A stretch of DNA of 64,000 bases from Micropterix aruncella (GCA_944548615.1 OX155965.1:18658201-18722200), one strand, 5' to 3'; shown: positions 10,845 to 21,810, counted from the stretch's first letter. Notes: a model not told the origin generated them from the sequence alone. Translations and numbers: made by a program.

Positions 10845-11055
10845 AGTGTAAAAATGTGGGGCGCTATTTCTTCTGAGATACAGTGAGTACAGTACACACA
10901 CGGACTTACACAGCCACTTGCCAGGATTCACTTTCTGGATTCCCATGATATCAAGTGGAAATTGGGTGGAAGCTAAAATTCTAAATTTTGTTCGAATATT
11001 AGACTCCCTATTTACATATTTCGCGTAACACGATATATATTTTTAAAGAAAGTAT
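10845..11055 (+). repeat. Dispersed repeat, copy 2 (partner at 7905-8180)
   Basis: Aligned by eye to the first copy through GATACAGTGAGTAC, CCAGGATTCA, ATTCTAAATTTTGTTCGAA, CTCCCTATTTACATA and CGTAACACGAT. Diverged and non-coding. Confidence 0.55.
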
Positions 11056-11870
11056 AAAGACGACGCGACGATCTGCAAAAAAGGAAATCTTAATTTTGGA
11101 TTTGGGTAGGGCTAACTTGACGGACGTCGTAAAAAAATGAATATTCGTGAATAGCCGTGATGTTTCGTATGAACTCGCGTGGAGTGGGCGTGCGATGTCT
11201 CTAAGTTACAGCATCCTAAATACGGCAATGGTGGCAAGGTCGACCAGCTTTTAACAGCACGATTATTTATGTATTCAATTCGGACGATAATAACGCTATC
11301 TTTAACATTTTAGGTTATATATTTGTCATCTGTCGCGTTTCCACCACGTTCATGGCGATGCCCGCTAAATAGTTTAGCTGTATAAAAAAGGCAATATACT
11401 CGGAGGCTTGCGCACAGGTTTTGTAATGGTATTTTTGATAATCGTTAGGAATTAATTTCTATATAACATTGATTTTGGCAATCTTAACCTCAAGCTTATT
11501 CATTGTCACCCAACTGGGACTAATCCTTTCTAGGGTGAACAGGGCTCCAATAGTAGAATAATAGATTTCCGAAATAAAGAATTGAATTGAAATTATTTAA
11601 ACTAAAATGCCTTAAAACATGGCCTTAAATACTGTAATTTCGATATTAAAAAACACAATTCCGTTAAATAAAAGACAAATAAAATAGACTTAAAATTAAA
11701 AGAAAGAGAAAAATAAAGTTATGAGAATCTCGGAACTGTTACTATTAATTTAATACACGAAACTTCTAAAGTGCGATGGTAACACTGGTTTTGAAGTTTT
11801 TTTATTTTGTTGCAAATTACACTATAAATAAATCATTACTGAGTTATTTATTGCATGTACTCATATAGTC

Positions 11871-12507
11871 CAGGAGGCAGCGACAAAAAAGTGCAGAAGT
11901 TTTGTAAAAGCTGATACTTTCATATCAGACAGTAGTTTGGCCATAGAATACCGATGTAGTGTCAGTAGGTTAGACTCCGGGACACCTGGCGCTGGCGTAC
12001 TAGGAAAGGTGTAATTTTAATTAGTACCCACGCCCAACGTGTTTTGGAAAAGCTGAATATTCATCAGTAAACAGTGGATGCAATACAGAACTCGAAACAA
12101 ATGGTTAGACTGCTTAACAATAGAATTACTTCATACATGTCAGAAAAATTAAGTTTATTATATTGCTCGGCACACTGACACAGACCATGCGCAATAGTTA
12201 CCGACAAATACGTACCGGCGTATTTGCAGGGATTTCATGTTTGTGACTTGTATGGAGTAACGCTGACGCCACGCGTTCTATTTTTAAGTAGTCTGAACAT
12301 TTGTTTCGAGCTCTTTATTACATCTAATGTTACTGATAAATTTTCAGCTTTTCCAAAACACTTTAGGGGTACTAATTAAAATTACGCATTTCCTACTACG
12401 CTAGCGCCATGTGTCCCGGAATCTGACCTGCTGACTCTACCCCGGCTTTTTATGGTCAAAATACTGTCTATCAGCTTTTACAAAACTCTTGCACTTTTTT
12501 GCCGCTG
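11871..12507. mobile_element. Foldback element with arms of about 220-240 bp
   Basis: The left arm (about 11871-12115) and right arm (about 12290-12507) are inverted copies. Examples are AAAAAAGTGCAGAAGTTTTG against AAAAAAGTGCAAGAGTTTTG and GTGTTTTGGAAAAGCTGA in both. The arms carry mismatches and a few indels. The 170-bp centre has no coding frame. The right end abuts the mariner relic, so one arm may have formed from DNA beside it. Confidence 0.85.
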
Positions 12508-12509
12508 GC

Positions 12510-13183
12510 TCGCATAACACACATGTATCGAATAGGATGACACTGTCGACAGAGAATCGCCCATTTCTGGAGAGCAATAACTCTGGCATTCTGACTCATA
12601 AATCGAGAAAAAAACGAAAATCACCATATACGAGGGCCACGCGGAATGTTTCCGGAATGAATAAGAAAAAATACAATGATTGAAAAATACGATGGAAAAA
12701 GATGCAGTGTAAGAGCTGGTATTGGCATTGTGCAAGATGATGCAGAGTTTACGGAGTTCGTCGATAACTTCCAAGCAAATAAATTGTCGTGTACCAGTGT
12801 TGTGTACCAATCAGCATTCAGGGTACGATTATTCTCCAAAGCAACAGTAACCACATGTCCAGTTTTCCTAATAATAGAGGCGATCTTCCGCTTTGCGGCA
12901 CTGCACGCGCGCCACTTTGGTTTGGCTCATCGGAAGACCCACATGGTCGATTGATGCCTTGTTTCGGGGTCGTAGCTGTAAATCCATGCTTCGTCACCTG
13001 TTACGATGTTCCACACCAAAATCGATGCCGCTTAGTTGAGTTGGTAAGCATGGCATTGCACCAAGTGACACGTCCCACTTTTAGAGCCTCAGTTAAATTG
13101 TGTGGGATCCACCGCGAGCACAACTTTCTCGCAACCAAATTTTTGTGTACGTTGATTGTACCTGACTCGTGCATGCCTATAAA
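12510..13183 (-). pseudogene. Mariner transposase relic, copy 1
   Basis: On the minus strand, broken frames give, in order, VARKLCSRWIPHNLTEA, IVTGDEAWIYSYDPET (containing the first catalytic Asp), KTGHVVTVALENNRTLNADW and a weak VIDELRK. The second catalytic box, HHDNA in the family, has decayed to HNANTSSYTA, losing the Asp. Several frame shifts and stops are present, and the N-terminal part is cut off by the adjoining MITE. It belongs to the same subfamily as the 55.8-kb copy. Confidence 0.9.
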
Positions 13184-13595
13184 GGTGGGTATCCATTAGA
13201 TTCGCGCATCAACTCTGCCACACGAGTAGCTGCTACGCACAAAGTGGAGCGCAGTGCGTTCGTGGACGCGAGCAAAATAAGACGTTGGTGGGTCCGCCTC
13301 GCGCATCACGTTCGGCGGTCAGTAAATGCGAATCCATCGCTATGGAGTGAGCCGAAGATAAATGTCTAGCTCTAATCGAGTACCGAAATTATACAGTGCT
13401 GTGGGATCCGCAAAACGAGAAAAATAAAAATACACCCTGGCGACGACATGTTCGCGGAACGCTCGAATTTGGTTCGAATGAAAACTGCGGAGCACTCGTT
13501 GTTCTTGAGTTGCACGCAACGTCTCCATTTGAGCAGTTGCAGATGCGCGGAGCTGAGTTGATGCGCAACTGCGCAAACCTAATGAATACCCACTT
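13184..13595. mobile_element. TIR element carrying a MADF-like fragment
   Basis: The ends are imperfect inverted repeats: GGTGGGTATCCATTAGATTC on the left, and on the right, read inward, AGTGGGTATTCATTAGGTTT. Inside, a plus-strand frame open from 13351 reads LIEYRNYTVLWDPQNEKNKN, resembling a MADF DNA-binding domain (I-E-x-Y-R...LWdp...YKNR). Accessory MADF or Myb-like proteins are known from PIF/Harbinger transposons, so the element may derive from that group. The rest of the frame is not recognisable. Confidence 0.55.
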
Positions 13596-13880
13596 AAACC
13601 TCCAACCGCGGGAGACGCGTACGTGCACGTTCTCTTTCCATACGATTCCGCAGAGTTGAATATAATATCTGAGATGTTACTGCGCTATTTCCCCGTCGAT
13701 TTTTTTGCTGTTGCTCTGCAACATCGATAGTCGCATTTTCTACGTTCTCCAGTCGCACGGCTGACGGGAACAGTCAAGTTATGACCTGTGTCGTAGAATA
13801 TACACCAGGCGCTGCACAATTTAAATTCAGTTGCGCAGCAGCAGTCGTTCAGATCCTGGCGTTTATTCAGTCGTTTACAT
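13590..13880 (-). repeat. Repeat segment shared with 2990-3260
   Basis: Read on the minus strand it contains GAGAACGTAGAAAATGCGAC, AATCGTATGGAAAGAG and TCTCCCGCGGTTGGAGGTTT, matching the 3-kb copy in the same order. The TIR element at 13184-13595 adjoins or interrupts it. Confidence 0.7.
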
Positions 13881-15110
13881 CGTGACTGTAGATTATCAAT
13901 ATGTTGAAACGTGAAATATCTTAATTTGGTTCACGGCGACAGCTCCGCAAATAGAGTATGTGACCAAGCTTGATTATAGTTATTCGGAACAAAGAGACAA
14001 ACCTTCGCTAGCATGCTAGGATTATCAACTTTGCCCCGGACCAGCTTAAAAACGCAGGCAAACGTAGACAATAAAAACGTCGGCAAAAAACGTAGGCATA
14101 GGGGTACGCAACTTAAGGGAATTATAGAACACCCACCATGCCTAGTAAACAATTAGTAGGTTACTACCTACAGCTTGAAATATACAAATCGTAAAAACAT
14201 TATCGTTTTTTTCCCCACATGGTGATATAAAGATCCTCGTGTTGATTCTCATGTATATATAAGATATAAACATCCTCATTTATAAGTGGCCTGACCCGGA
14301 AACTAACAGTGTTAACTATGTACACATCTGACCGCCCGCGCAGCCGCTTTTGACCGAGTAGTGAATGGACTGATATTGAGTAGAGATGATCGTATAGAAT
14401 CAGCAAATAAGATTTGCTCAGATATTTGAGTGATTCAATGTGTACTGTGAAACGATGTCGACCAGGTTACCTTACCAAAAGTATCTACCTAGTAGTGTCA
14501 TAGCTTATTTCTATGCCATCGACCTACGTATCTATTTTTATTCGAATTGCTAAATAAACAGCAGTTATTAAAATGGCACGTGGACGATACAAGTCAATAA
14601 ATGCCACTTTGTTGTATAACTTTCCAAAAAACCGCAAGAAAACGGTGGCTGCCATGTCTCTAAAAATAAAATTAAAAGTAAATGTCAATTAGTCTATTAA
14701 TTTTATTGCGGAATTTCACGTTGATCTAGTTTTGAAAATCTTATCTACATATTCATATATCGACGCTGCTCCGTTGCCGAGATAAGAAATTCTCGCTGTG
14801 TGTTTATAGATCTCCGTTTTCCTTTCAATTTAGGCATTTCATATTGTGGTATTAAGTATGTGCGTAGACAACGAAAAGAGGTCGTTGGCAGCAATGACGG
14901 TACTAAACGACTTCCGCCAATCAACTTCAGGATTGTATCAATTAGGCTCATTAATTGAATCTTACAATGGCGATCCGCGATTGTGCCTTCCCACGATATT
15001 GCTAACCGCTATGTACCTACCATGATGACATTTGACAGATACTGCGTAGGTATGTTTACAAGCAAAATACGATTTCTTTGTTGACCTAGGTCGCTATAAA
15101 GATACTTTTT
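13881..15110. other. Intronic DNA, no feature recognised
   Basis: Mixed-composition sequence without a convincing coding frame, TIR or shared repeat. Short frames here lack recognisable motifs. Confidence 0.5.
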
Positions 15111-15114
15111 ACAC

Positions 15115-15475
15115 GACTGTCCAAAAGAAGGATTATTGGAACAGAGTATTGTATTATTCTTCAAAAAGTGTTTTATTGGACATAAACATACAAAAACAGT
15201 ACTGGTAGTTATGGTTTAATATAGAATGTGTCCTCCTTTTACTTTGATAACACCTTTTACTCCTGTAGGCATAGAGTTTACCAGGTGTTAACAGCTTTCT
15301 TTCAATTCATCATCGTGAAACCAGACTTGAATTACTGCACTGATCATCTTGGTTTTCGTTGTAAAATCCATCTTGGAGAGCCGTTTTTTGCCAATGGCCC
15401 AGAGGTTATCGATCGGTTTGAGATCGGGGGGGGGGGGGGGGGGGGTCATTCAAGTACAGTAATTTGGTTCTGTGT
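15115..15475 (-). pseudogene. Tc1-like remnant, copy 2, with a G-tract expansion
   Basis: This is the reverse-strand counterpart of the 8.5-kb Tc1 copy: it shares the AAATCCATCTTGGAGAGCCG and GGTTATCGATCGGTTTGAGATC regions. Where the other copies have CTCCCCC, this one has a run of about 19 G on the plus strand (15427-15445). The outer end reads AAAGAAGGATTATTGGAAC, different from the other copies, so the true element end or a junction lies near 15120. Confidence 0.8.
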
Positions 15476-15539
15476 GTCAAACTTCGACTACGACGGGCGA
15501 ACCTTTCACCTGAGGAAGTTTTAACGATATTAAATCGTT

Positions 15540-16140
15540 CTATCTACTGTGAGAAAAGCGCAGAGGACTTGGGACGAAAACAGTCCACCGTCTAGTTACG
15601 CCACACGCCTGTAAGAGACCAACGCCTTACCGCGAGATAACCAGGTTAATCACCCGACGCTGGCGCCCTTACTACCAGTTGCAACCAGTGTAGTCCGGTC
15701 TCCCGACTGGTTACAGGTTCGAGGTCACTTGCGCGGTCATCTGCCTTACGTAGCGGTGATACGGTGTCTACCGAATCTATCGCGGACCACGGCATCCTTT
15801 GCCCGGCTCTTCACCAGTTATCGGGTAGCCGATTGGTCGTTTCAAGAGCAATTGCCGTAAGGTGAACAACTACCCGCGCTCTTTAGGAGACAGTACTGTT
15901 TCCAGACCCCCCGGAGCCGGCTGTCGATCAGAATGCACAATCGTCTGGCTGACGGCGCACGGTGCGCAAACCGTCCTCTGTGATTCCTAGGGGAAACTGA
16001 CTCGCAGACTAGTGTCCTACCCTGGCTCACACTTCTGCGTGGAGGCCGCCGGATGGGTATTGACCCGTGAGTTTGACTGACTAACCAAATGGGTCCCAGT
16101 GGCCAAACTGCAACAGGGCCCATTAGCTCCCTAATATAGA
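15540..16140 (-). repeat. GC-rich dispersed repeat, copy 2
   Basis: Belongs to the five-copy unidentified family. It is closest to the 59.5-kb copy, sharing CGACTGGTTAC, TATCGCGGACCACGGCATCC and TTTCAAGAGCA-TTGCCGTAAGG. No open frame is conserved between the two. Confidence 0.75.
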
Positions 16141-16275
16141 CCGTCAAAATAAGCCATAGATAATACGAAATGTCACTCTTTAATCAAAAATCATCTTCAG
16201 TTCTTCATTTATATTACATACTGTGGCTTCACCGCACCGATACGATGGGTCTACGAAACCTCGATGTCATCATAC

Positions 16276-16375
16276 CTCTCAATTCCAGCACCACTTTATC
16301 GTAGTAGCTATCCAATCCGGGCACTTCCGCGGTGACGCCGTTCTTGATCAGCCCGTACCCTTCGGTGGCGGTCAT
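16276..16375 (-). CDS. Candidate alternative first coding exon of beta-spectrin
   Basis: The minus-strand ATG at 16375 has A at -3 and an in-frame TGA nine bases upstream. It opens 33 codons, MTATEGYGLIKNGVTAEVPG followed by a segment ending KVVLELR, then one base and the donor GTATGA. The exon ends in phase 1, exactly like the established start exon (25068), so it could splice to the CH exon at 2027 to give ...[12 protein letters not shown]. It is on the same strand, inside the intron before that exon, in a GC-rich island with GC-biased third positions quite unlike the surrounding repeats. Known for the family: beta-spectrins use alternative N-termini upstream of CH1. Alternative reading: the first exon of an unidentified nested gene. 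I do not recognise the peptide itself. Confidence 0.6.
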
Positions 16376-16620
16376 TTTCACTCAAGAGCACTCCCACTTC
16401 ACGGACTCAACTTCACGGACACATCACCAGCACAGCACAGTCACGCATCGCCACGCGCGAGAGGCATCTTCCGCGCTGCGCGTCGTGGCGCCTCCGCCGC
16501 CATACTCCCCGTCGTCGGATTCCACGGGCAGCCGGCCAGCAGCTCGGCAACTATGCGACGCGGATACTTTCTAAGAAGCCAAGGCATGGACCGCGGCGAC
16601 ACGAACCGAACATCGGGCTA
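16376..16620 (-). promoter_or_regulatory. GC-rich 5' flank of the candidate alternative exon
   Basis: Upstream of the ATG on the minus strand the DNA stays GC- and CpG-rich to about 16620 (for example GCCACGACGCGCAGCGCGG) and then returns to mixed sequence. It is not shared with any repeat in the window. This fits a 5' UTR and TATA-less promoter, but no start site can be placed. A plus-strand frame over the same bases is a shadow of the composition. Confidence 0.4.
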
Positions 16621-16973
16621 ATCAGAGCGATAATACTTTCGCCAGGCTTAATATGTTATTCATAAAGCGGCTGCTGGCCAATGGCCGGCGAGGGATAAGG
16701 AGACAGGAAGTGCTGCGGCAGTGGATGTGGTCATATACGCATATCCAGGAAAGGCATGGCTTGATAAGAATTAAGTGGGAACGTTGCGAATAGTTATAAG
16801 TAGGCAAACAGACCACGACCATTAAGGCCCAGTGACAAGCAAATGACACTTCCCGCACGGGCGATATTAGCATTCTTACAAATGATTCTACTATTCAATT
16901 TGCAATTTCACACTGAGAAAAATATTGGATTGATTCTTACATTACCATTTTTTTATTACAGTTTTATACACAA

Positions 16974-17710
16974 CTAGCTGACCCGTGCCCACTTCGTTGG
17001 GCGGTAAAACTTTTTACTTGTGATGAAATTATGAGTGTGGTTCGGTTAGTACTGAGTGCTATGATTTATTTCCTGACTGCCAAAAGAAGGGTTATATTTT
17101 TACTGCATATGTATGTATGTATTTGCATGCGAATATTACCGTTATTTGTGAGTGTCTTCTTGTGAGTGTCTTATTTGTGAGTGTCTTATCTCTTTAACCA
17201 TTTATGCAGTAAAAGGGAAATTATATGCAGTAAAAGGGAAGTCTTTTGTTTTAAACACTTGAGACAACAAATTTACTTATTTTTATATGAATTCATAATT
17301 GTTGATAATATGACCAATAAACATGACCTGATTTAAATTATTTTTTTAATATAAAAAACTTCTTTTTGTGACCTAAATATAAAACTTAGACATATGCTGT
17401 CGCTGACTTTTTTGTAGGCATTACCAAGCTCTACAACTTTTCTCTAGAACTCAATCATATATATCTCGTCGTTAAAGCAGCGTTCGTAAAAAACGTTTTC
17501 ATTCGAACGTTTTCTCTCCGACTTACTTTGCAAATCCAACTACCTACCACGAAAAATTCTTTTCATTTTTCGGATTAATATATAGCAATATGGCACTCAC
17601 AAATAACGTGGCTTTCTATTGGTAAAAGAATTTTCAAAATCGGTTCAGTAGACCCAGAGATTACTTCCTACAACTTCACAAACTTTACCTCTTTATAATA
17701 TTAGTATAGA
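16974..17710 (-). mobile_element. Non-autonomous Helitron, copy A
   Basis: On the minus strand it starts TCTATACTAATATTATAAAG and ends GGGTCAGCTAG, with GCCCA-ACGAAG-TGGGC forming a hairpin just before the CTAG. It sits between A and T, as Helitrons do, with no target duplication. No Rep/helicase frame is present. It is nearly identical in layout to copies B and C. Confidence 0.9.
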
Positions 17711-17805
17711 TAAAATGAGGCTTCAATCGGAATTTCGTTGAATTACAAGGAATTTTGTTGAAAATCCATTAGTCAGTTATATGTATCAACATTTTCCGTA
17801 CGGTT

Positions 17806-18363
17806 AAGGCTAGGCAGGCACTTCAATGCAGTACGATTTATTACGCCGAAAGGGAAAAAACACCGCATTTTTCCGGTACGCGTACTGCGTTTTTGTTCCG
17901 GTACTGCGCTGGAAGCACTTTTGCAACATTTTTAATTCAGAAACTAAAAAATAACGTTCAATAACTCAAATATGTTTTTATACATTTCGTAATAAGTCAT
18001 TTTCACTATATCGTTTCATTCCATATGATTGAATGAAACATAAAGAGCAAGCAACAGCGACATCTAGTATTTTTCTCACTTTTTTTCCTTATTATAAAAG
18101 AAATTGTATTTTAAAAATAATTCAAGTTATATTATAATTCTTTTAAAAGAAAATTACGTGCCACTTGACATAATATTTGATAATGAAGTACATTTCCATT
18201 ACAATTTTCTGTCACTTTCGATCTCCCACCGCAAAAATTCTGCAACTAACGACCAAATTTAAATCTGGCACGATTTTTATCCGTAGAGCGCGCGGTCCCA
18301 TGTGCGTGAATAGTCCACAAATTATCCGGAAATAAAACATATCGCACTGCGCGCCTAGCCTAA
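17806..18363. mobile_element. MITE with GGCTAGGC ends and TAA target duplication
   Basis: The left end GGCTAGGCAGGC and right end GCGCGCCTAGCC are inverted at their outer 8 bp. TAA is present on both sides, and paralogous copies of the host MITE read GTTAATAC or GTTAATGC at this site, with a single TAA. A three-base TAA duplication suggests a PIF/Harbinger-type MITE. The content is non-coding and AT-rich. Confidence 0.75.
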
Positions 18364-18415
18364 TACGGAAATAACAGTATACTGTAGTTTCAACATGATT
18401 CATGCGCCCGACTGA

Positions 18416-18843
18416 ATGAATGAATGAAAAATTCTTTATTGCACAATTAAAAGAAGGTACAATTACATATATAAACAAATCCGTATATTAAACTGTATAT
18501 ATAAACTGCCAAAACAAGGTAAGGAAAGGGAAGGGATAGCGGAAAGGTTAGAATTTATAGTTCATATTTATTGTGAAATGAAGTGCTTTTTCAATGATTG
18601 CAGCGGGCTAGCGCCTCTAATTGTTGGAGAAGCTGATTCCACAGTCGAGCTGCATGTACGGTGAAGGAGTATGAAAAATAGTTGGTTTTGTGTTTTGGGA
18701 TACGTATTATTCTGACTTGAACGAAGTAGGAGACCATGCCTTCCTAACTTGGTAAAAGCCTCGTTGAGGTAGGAGGGATATGTAGGATTGTGTAGGATAT
18801 TATATAATAGTGAAAGAATATGCAAATTTCTCCGGTCCCGTAT
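18416..18843 (-). pseudogene. 5'-truncated LINE tail in the host MITE
   Basis: On the minus strand, frames give YSFTVHAARLWNQLLQQLEA, the C-terminal tail common in APE-type non-LTR retrotransposons, followed by a short 3' end and a GAATGAATGAATG-type terminal repeat (on the plus strand). CCGACT is found on both sides, and the uninterrupted host MITE (37.5 kb) has it once, so it is a probable target duplication. A frame shift lies in the coding part. Confidence 0.8.
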
Positions 18844-19088
18844 CCGACTCTAAGTGTACGGGGACTACTACATGCTGTCATGTTAGAAGCGAGATCCCGA
18901 GGTCGCGACGTAAAGAAATAACATTGTTTTAACATTAAGGCACGGTAACTACCGTCACGCCAACACAGTTACAGGTCGTGTTATTTCATACGTATGAACC
19001 ACAGACCGAGTTATATACGTAATCCTAGTTGAAACATGCGTATTTCCGTGTATTACATCGTTGTATTTTTCTCAGTGTATGCAATTTA

Positions 19089-19122
19089 CAAGCGATGCAA
19101 TTGTTGTCAATTGCATCGCTTG
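19089..19122. repeat. 15-bp inverted repeat, 4-nt loop
   Basis: CAAGCGATGCAATTG and its exact reverse complement are separated by TTGT. It lies just outside the right end of the invaded MITE. Function unknown. Confidence 0.85.
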
Positions 19123-19389
19123 GACAACTGAAAAAATACTTTCGAGGAAATGTAATCGTATACATTTCAATCTCCGCGGATTTTTCTCCACTAATAGAAA
19201 CTTGATTTTAAACAATCAATCACTACAGCCAGTAATGTCGGCTATTTTTTTTTGGATTCTTTATCGACAGCGAGCGGCCAACGATGGAATTTAGACATTG
19301 ATATCGATGCTCTGTGCAATTAACTGGGACATGCCTGTTACGCAATCCTTAGTGGCTTAGAGAGTTACTGTCCACTGCGTGACAGAGTG

Positions 19390-19718
19390 GCGCCTAGACG
19401 ATCAAGCATGCTTGTGAAGCATCGCGTCGCGGGCTGGGAGGGGATCGTGAACCGCAGGAATTATGCAAATATTTTTTTAATATTTGCTTAATTCCTAATT
19501 GCCACCACAAATGCCTAATTATGTAATTTGTACCAGGGAGTCACGCTAATTGGACGTAATTGATTGATGAATGATGCGACTCCCTGGTAAAAACTACAAG
19601 ATTAGGCAATTTTAGTAAATATATTTTTTTAAATTACTTGCGTATTTTGTGCGGTTTAGGATCCCTGCCCAGCCCGCGAAGCAATGCTTGACAAGCATGC
19701 TTGATCGTCTAGAGAGCC
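19390..19718. mobile_element. Palindromic MITE (CTAGACGATCAAGCATGC ends), copy 1
   Basis: Both ends read inward as CTAGACGATCAAGCATGCTT, and the similarity continues inward through CGCGTCGCGGGCTG, the GATCGTGAACCGC area and ACTCCCTGGTA to near the centre, so most of the element is one long hairpin. A second full copy is at 43246-43553 and a solo end at 38776-38845. Confidence 0.85.
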
Positions 19719-19904
19719 CTTTACACTTGCAAGAAAAATCGCACCTCAAGGCCTCATTTACACTTGCAAGAACATGCTACTTTGCATATGCGCAAGCGAT
19801 TTGTCGTACGAGTTTAATTGTGGGGTCGAGCGCGATCGCATCCTTATCATGCAAAAACGTGCTGATCGCACAATAACTGAAGCGCCTCCGGGCACCAGAT
19901 GGGA

Positions 19905-20360
19905 TATTAGCGGTCCCCGCGATGTACATCAAGGAATGTTAGTAATAGTTCCGTGCCGCTTGGGACTGACGGCCTGTGTTTCTTAGATCGGCCTAGCTCG
20001 CGCTTCAGCTCCCATCCGGTAGCCTCCTCAAAAACAAACAACCTGAAAGGGCAGCTGTGAACTTTGTCTGTAGCTGTAACCCTGGCTGTAGCACCGGGCT
20101 GCATAATCTAAAGGTTTGCGCAATCAGGCGAATTATCGGGGGAGTCTGGAAACGTACGTTTCCTAAGAAGCGGGGGTAGTTGTTAACGTAGCATCACCTA
20201 CCCTTAGAAACAATCCATTGGGCATCCGATCCCGAGTGAGCTCGACGGGCAAAGGGAGCCTCGGCTCCGCGACAAATTCGAACTAAGAATTACCGCTAAC
20301 GTCAGTTAAGGGCGCGCAAGCGACATAGAATCTATGACCATACTGAAAGATGTAGTAATG
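19905..20360 (+). repeat. GC-rich dispersed repeat, copy 3
   Basis: Same orientation as the 36-kb copy, shown by TTCAGCTCCCATCCGGTAGC, GTCTGGAAACGTACG, TTTCCTAAGAAGCGGG and GTAGTTGTTAACGTAGC. It is shorter than the others and probably truncated at the 3' end. Confidence 0.65.
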
Positions 20361-20990
20361 GAGTTACATTCTTGACTACCTATGTATGCTACGTAAATCT
20401 TGTAACGAGACTTACAATCTAACGAGACTTACAATCTTGTAACGAGACTTACAATCTAAAATATATATTTTTATAAGTCCAAAAGTAGTTTTTTGCCGTC
20501 AATTGGACACGAAGGAAATGCAATGTTATACAAATGATAAATATGGAGAAGTTCTCTAACGTTTTTCGGCTAAAATAGAAAGTTGTATGAACCGTATATG
20601 TAAAGGTAGACAGTATACACGTCAAAGTATTAATAAATAAATCCAAAAATAAATTCTCCAAAGGTCATGAAAAGGTTACCGTATGTGACATCAAAGATAG
20701 GCAGCAGGCTGTTAAAGAGGACGGGGCACGGATAAGGGCCATACTTAGGTGATGTAAAATAGGGTGGAAAATTCTGAAAAGCAGTATCGGTCAAGCTAAT
20801 TAAAAATTAATTACATTTACTTAGATAACAACTTTAAAAAAACATAGCTTTCACTCGATCGTATTGCAGAAATCTGTTGGAATGAAATGACATTTAAAAA
20901 ATCGTAATCAGTGGCCCGTTTTTTTTTACTTTTCCGAAATAACGTAATTATGGAGAAAGTACGTAGTATCAGTGTGAATTTATTAATTCA
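20361..20990. other. AT-rich DNA with a small tandem repeat
   Basis: Three short units of AACGAGACTTACAATCT stand at 20400-20458. Otherwise nothing is recognised before the Helitron end at 20991. Confidence 0.5.
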
Positions 20991-21362
20991 CTAGATGACC
21001 CGGTGAACTTCGTACCACCTAAAATTGATTTGATTGTAACTCTTCATAAGCGTTTATTAATCCTAATCAACCTTCCAAATCCAATTCATTGAAATCTATA
21101 ATATGGCCGAATCATGTAGTTTGAGTTTCGTTTGGTGATTAAATGATTTTTTTTACTTTTTGACTTTTTGACTTTTCTATCTTTTTTACTTTTTTGACTT
21201 TTTTTTCGACTTTTCCGACTTTTTTTGAATTTTTCGACTTTTTTTACTTTTTTTTACTTTACTTTTTTACTTTTTTGAATTTTACACATTGTACGGAATG
21301 AATAACAGTTATGGATGGCGCAGCTGTCAAACAATAGGATCGCCGGGATAGCCATCTAGAAA

Positions 21363-21810
21363 GTGGCTGACACCAGGAATAAAACCCTGTATCTCCAACC
21401 GTTCGTAGCACGTACTGCCAAGTTCCAGGCGACTAGTCGATACTTAGGCCTCAAACTTTTCAATAAATTGCCCGAAAGATTAAAAGAAATTAAAAACATC
21501 GATATTTTCAAGAGATCCATCCGAGTCTATCTGCTTAAAATCAACATGTATGCCCATAACGACTTCTTAAAATATTTTGAAAATACATAGCATCGTATCT
21601 ACCCATTTAATCTAATACATATTATTTACCGTTAATTGTTTTGTTGTAAACTGTTATCATATAGTCTATGTTTTCGTAAATTGGTAAGTTTAAAACTATA
21701 TATTGTATATCATCTCTTGTCTAAATTGAGTAACTAATTTAAGATTAATTACTGTCATTCCTACACAATTGTATGGTTGTATTGGAAATAAATACCTTTT
21801 ACTTTTTTTT
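21363..21810 (+). pseudogene. 5'-truncated LINE tail (same family as 45.1-46.8 kb)
   Basis: The reading frame (DTRNKTLYLQPFVARTAKFQ to the stop at 21590) is almost identical to the C-terminus of the long reverse transcriptase frame at 45339-46751, and the 3' UTR matches through to AAATAAATACCTTTTACTTT. Only the last 74 codons remain. High identity means one or both insertions are recent. Confidence 0.92.

Larger units (their letters stand above)
16912..19078. mobile_element. MITE with CTGAGAAAAAT ends, invaded by three other elements
   Basis: The ends are CACTGAGAAAAATATTGG and its inverse ATTTTTCTCAGTG. The body matches the compact 379-bp copy at 37335-37713 and the copy at 23597-24151. Compared with those, this copy contains a Helitron (16974-17710), a TAA-flanked MITE (17806-18363) and a LINE tail (18416-18843). 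The host MITE is therefore the oldest layer. It has no coding frame and its superfamily is uncertain. Confidence 0.85.

Noticed and set aside
16223..16621. 132-codon plus-strand frame in the GC-rich island
   Set aside because: It is antisense to the candidate spectrin exon, has no motif, and is explained by GC-rich composition.
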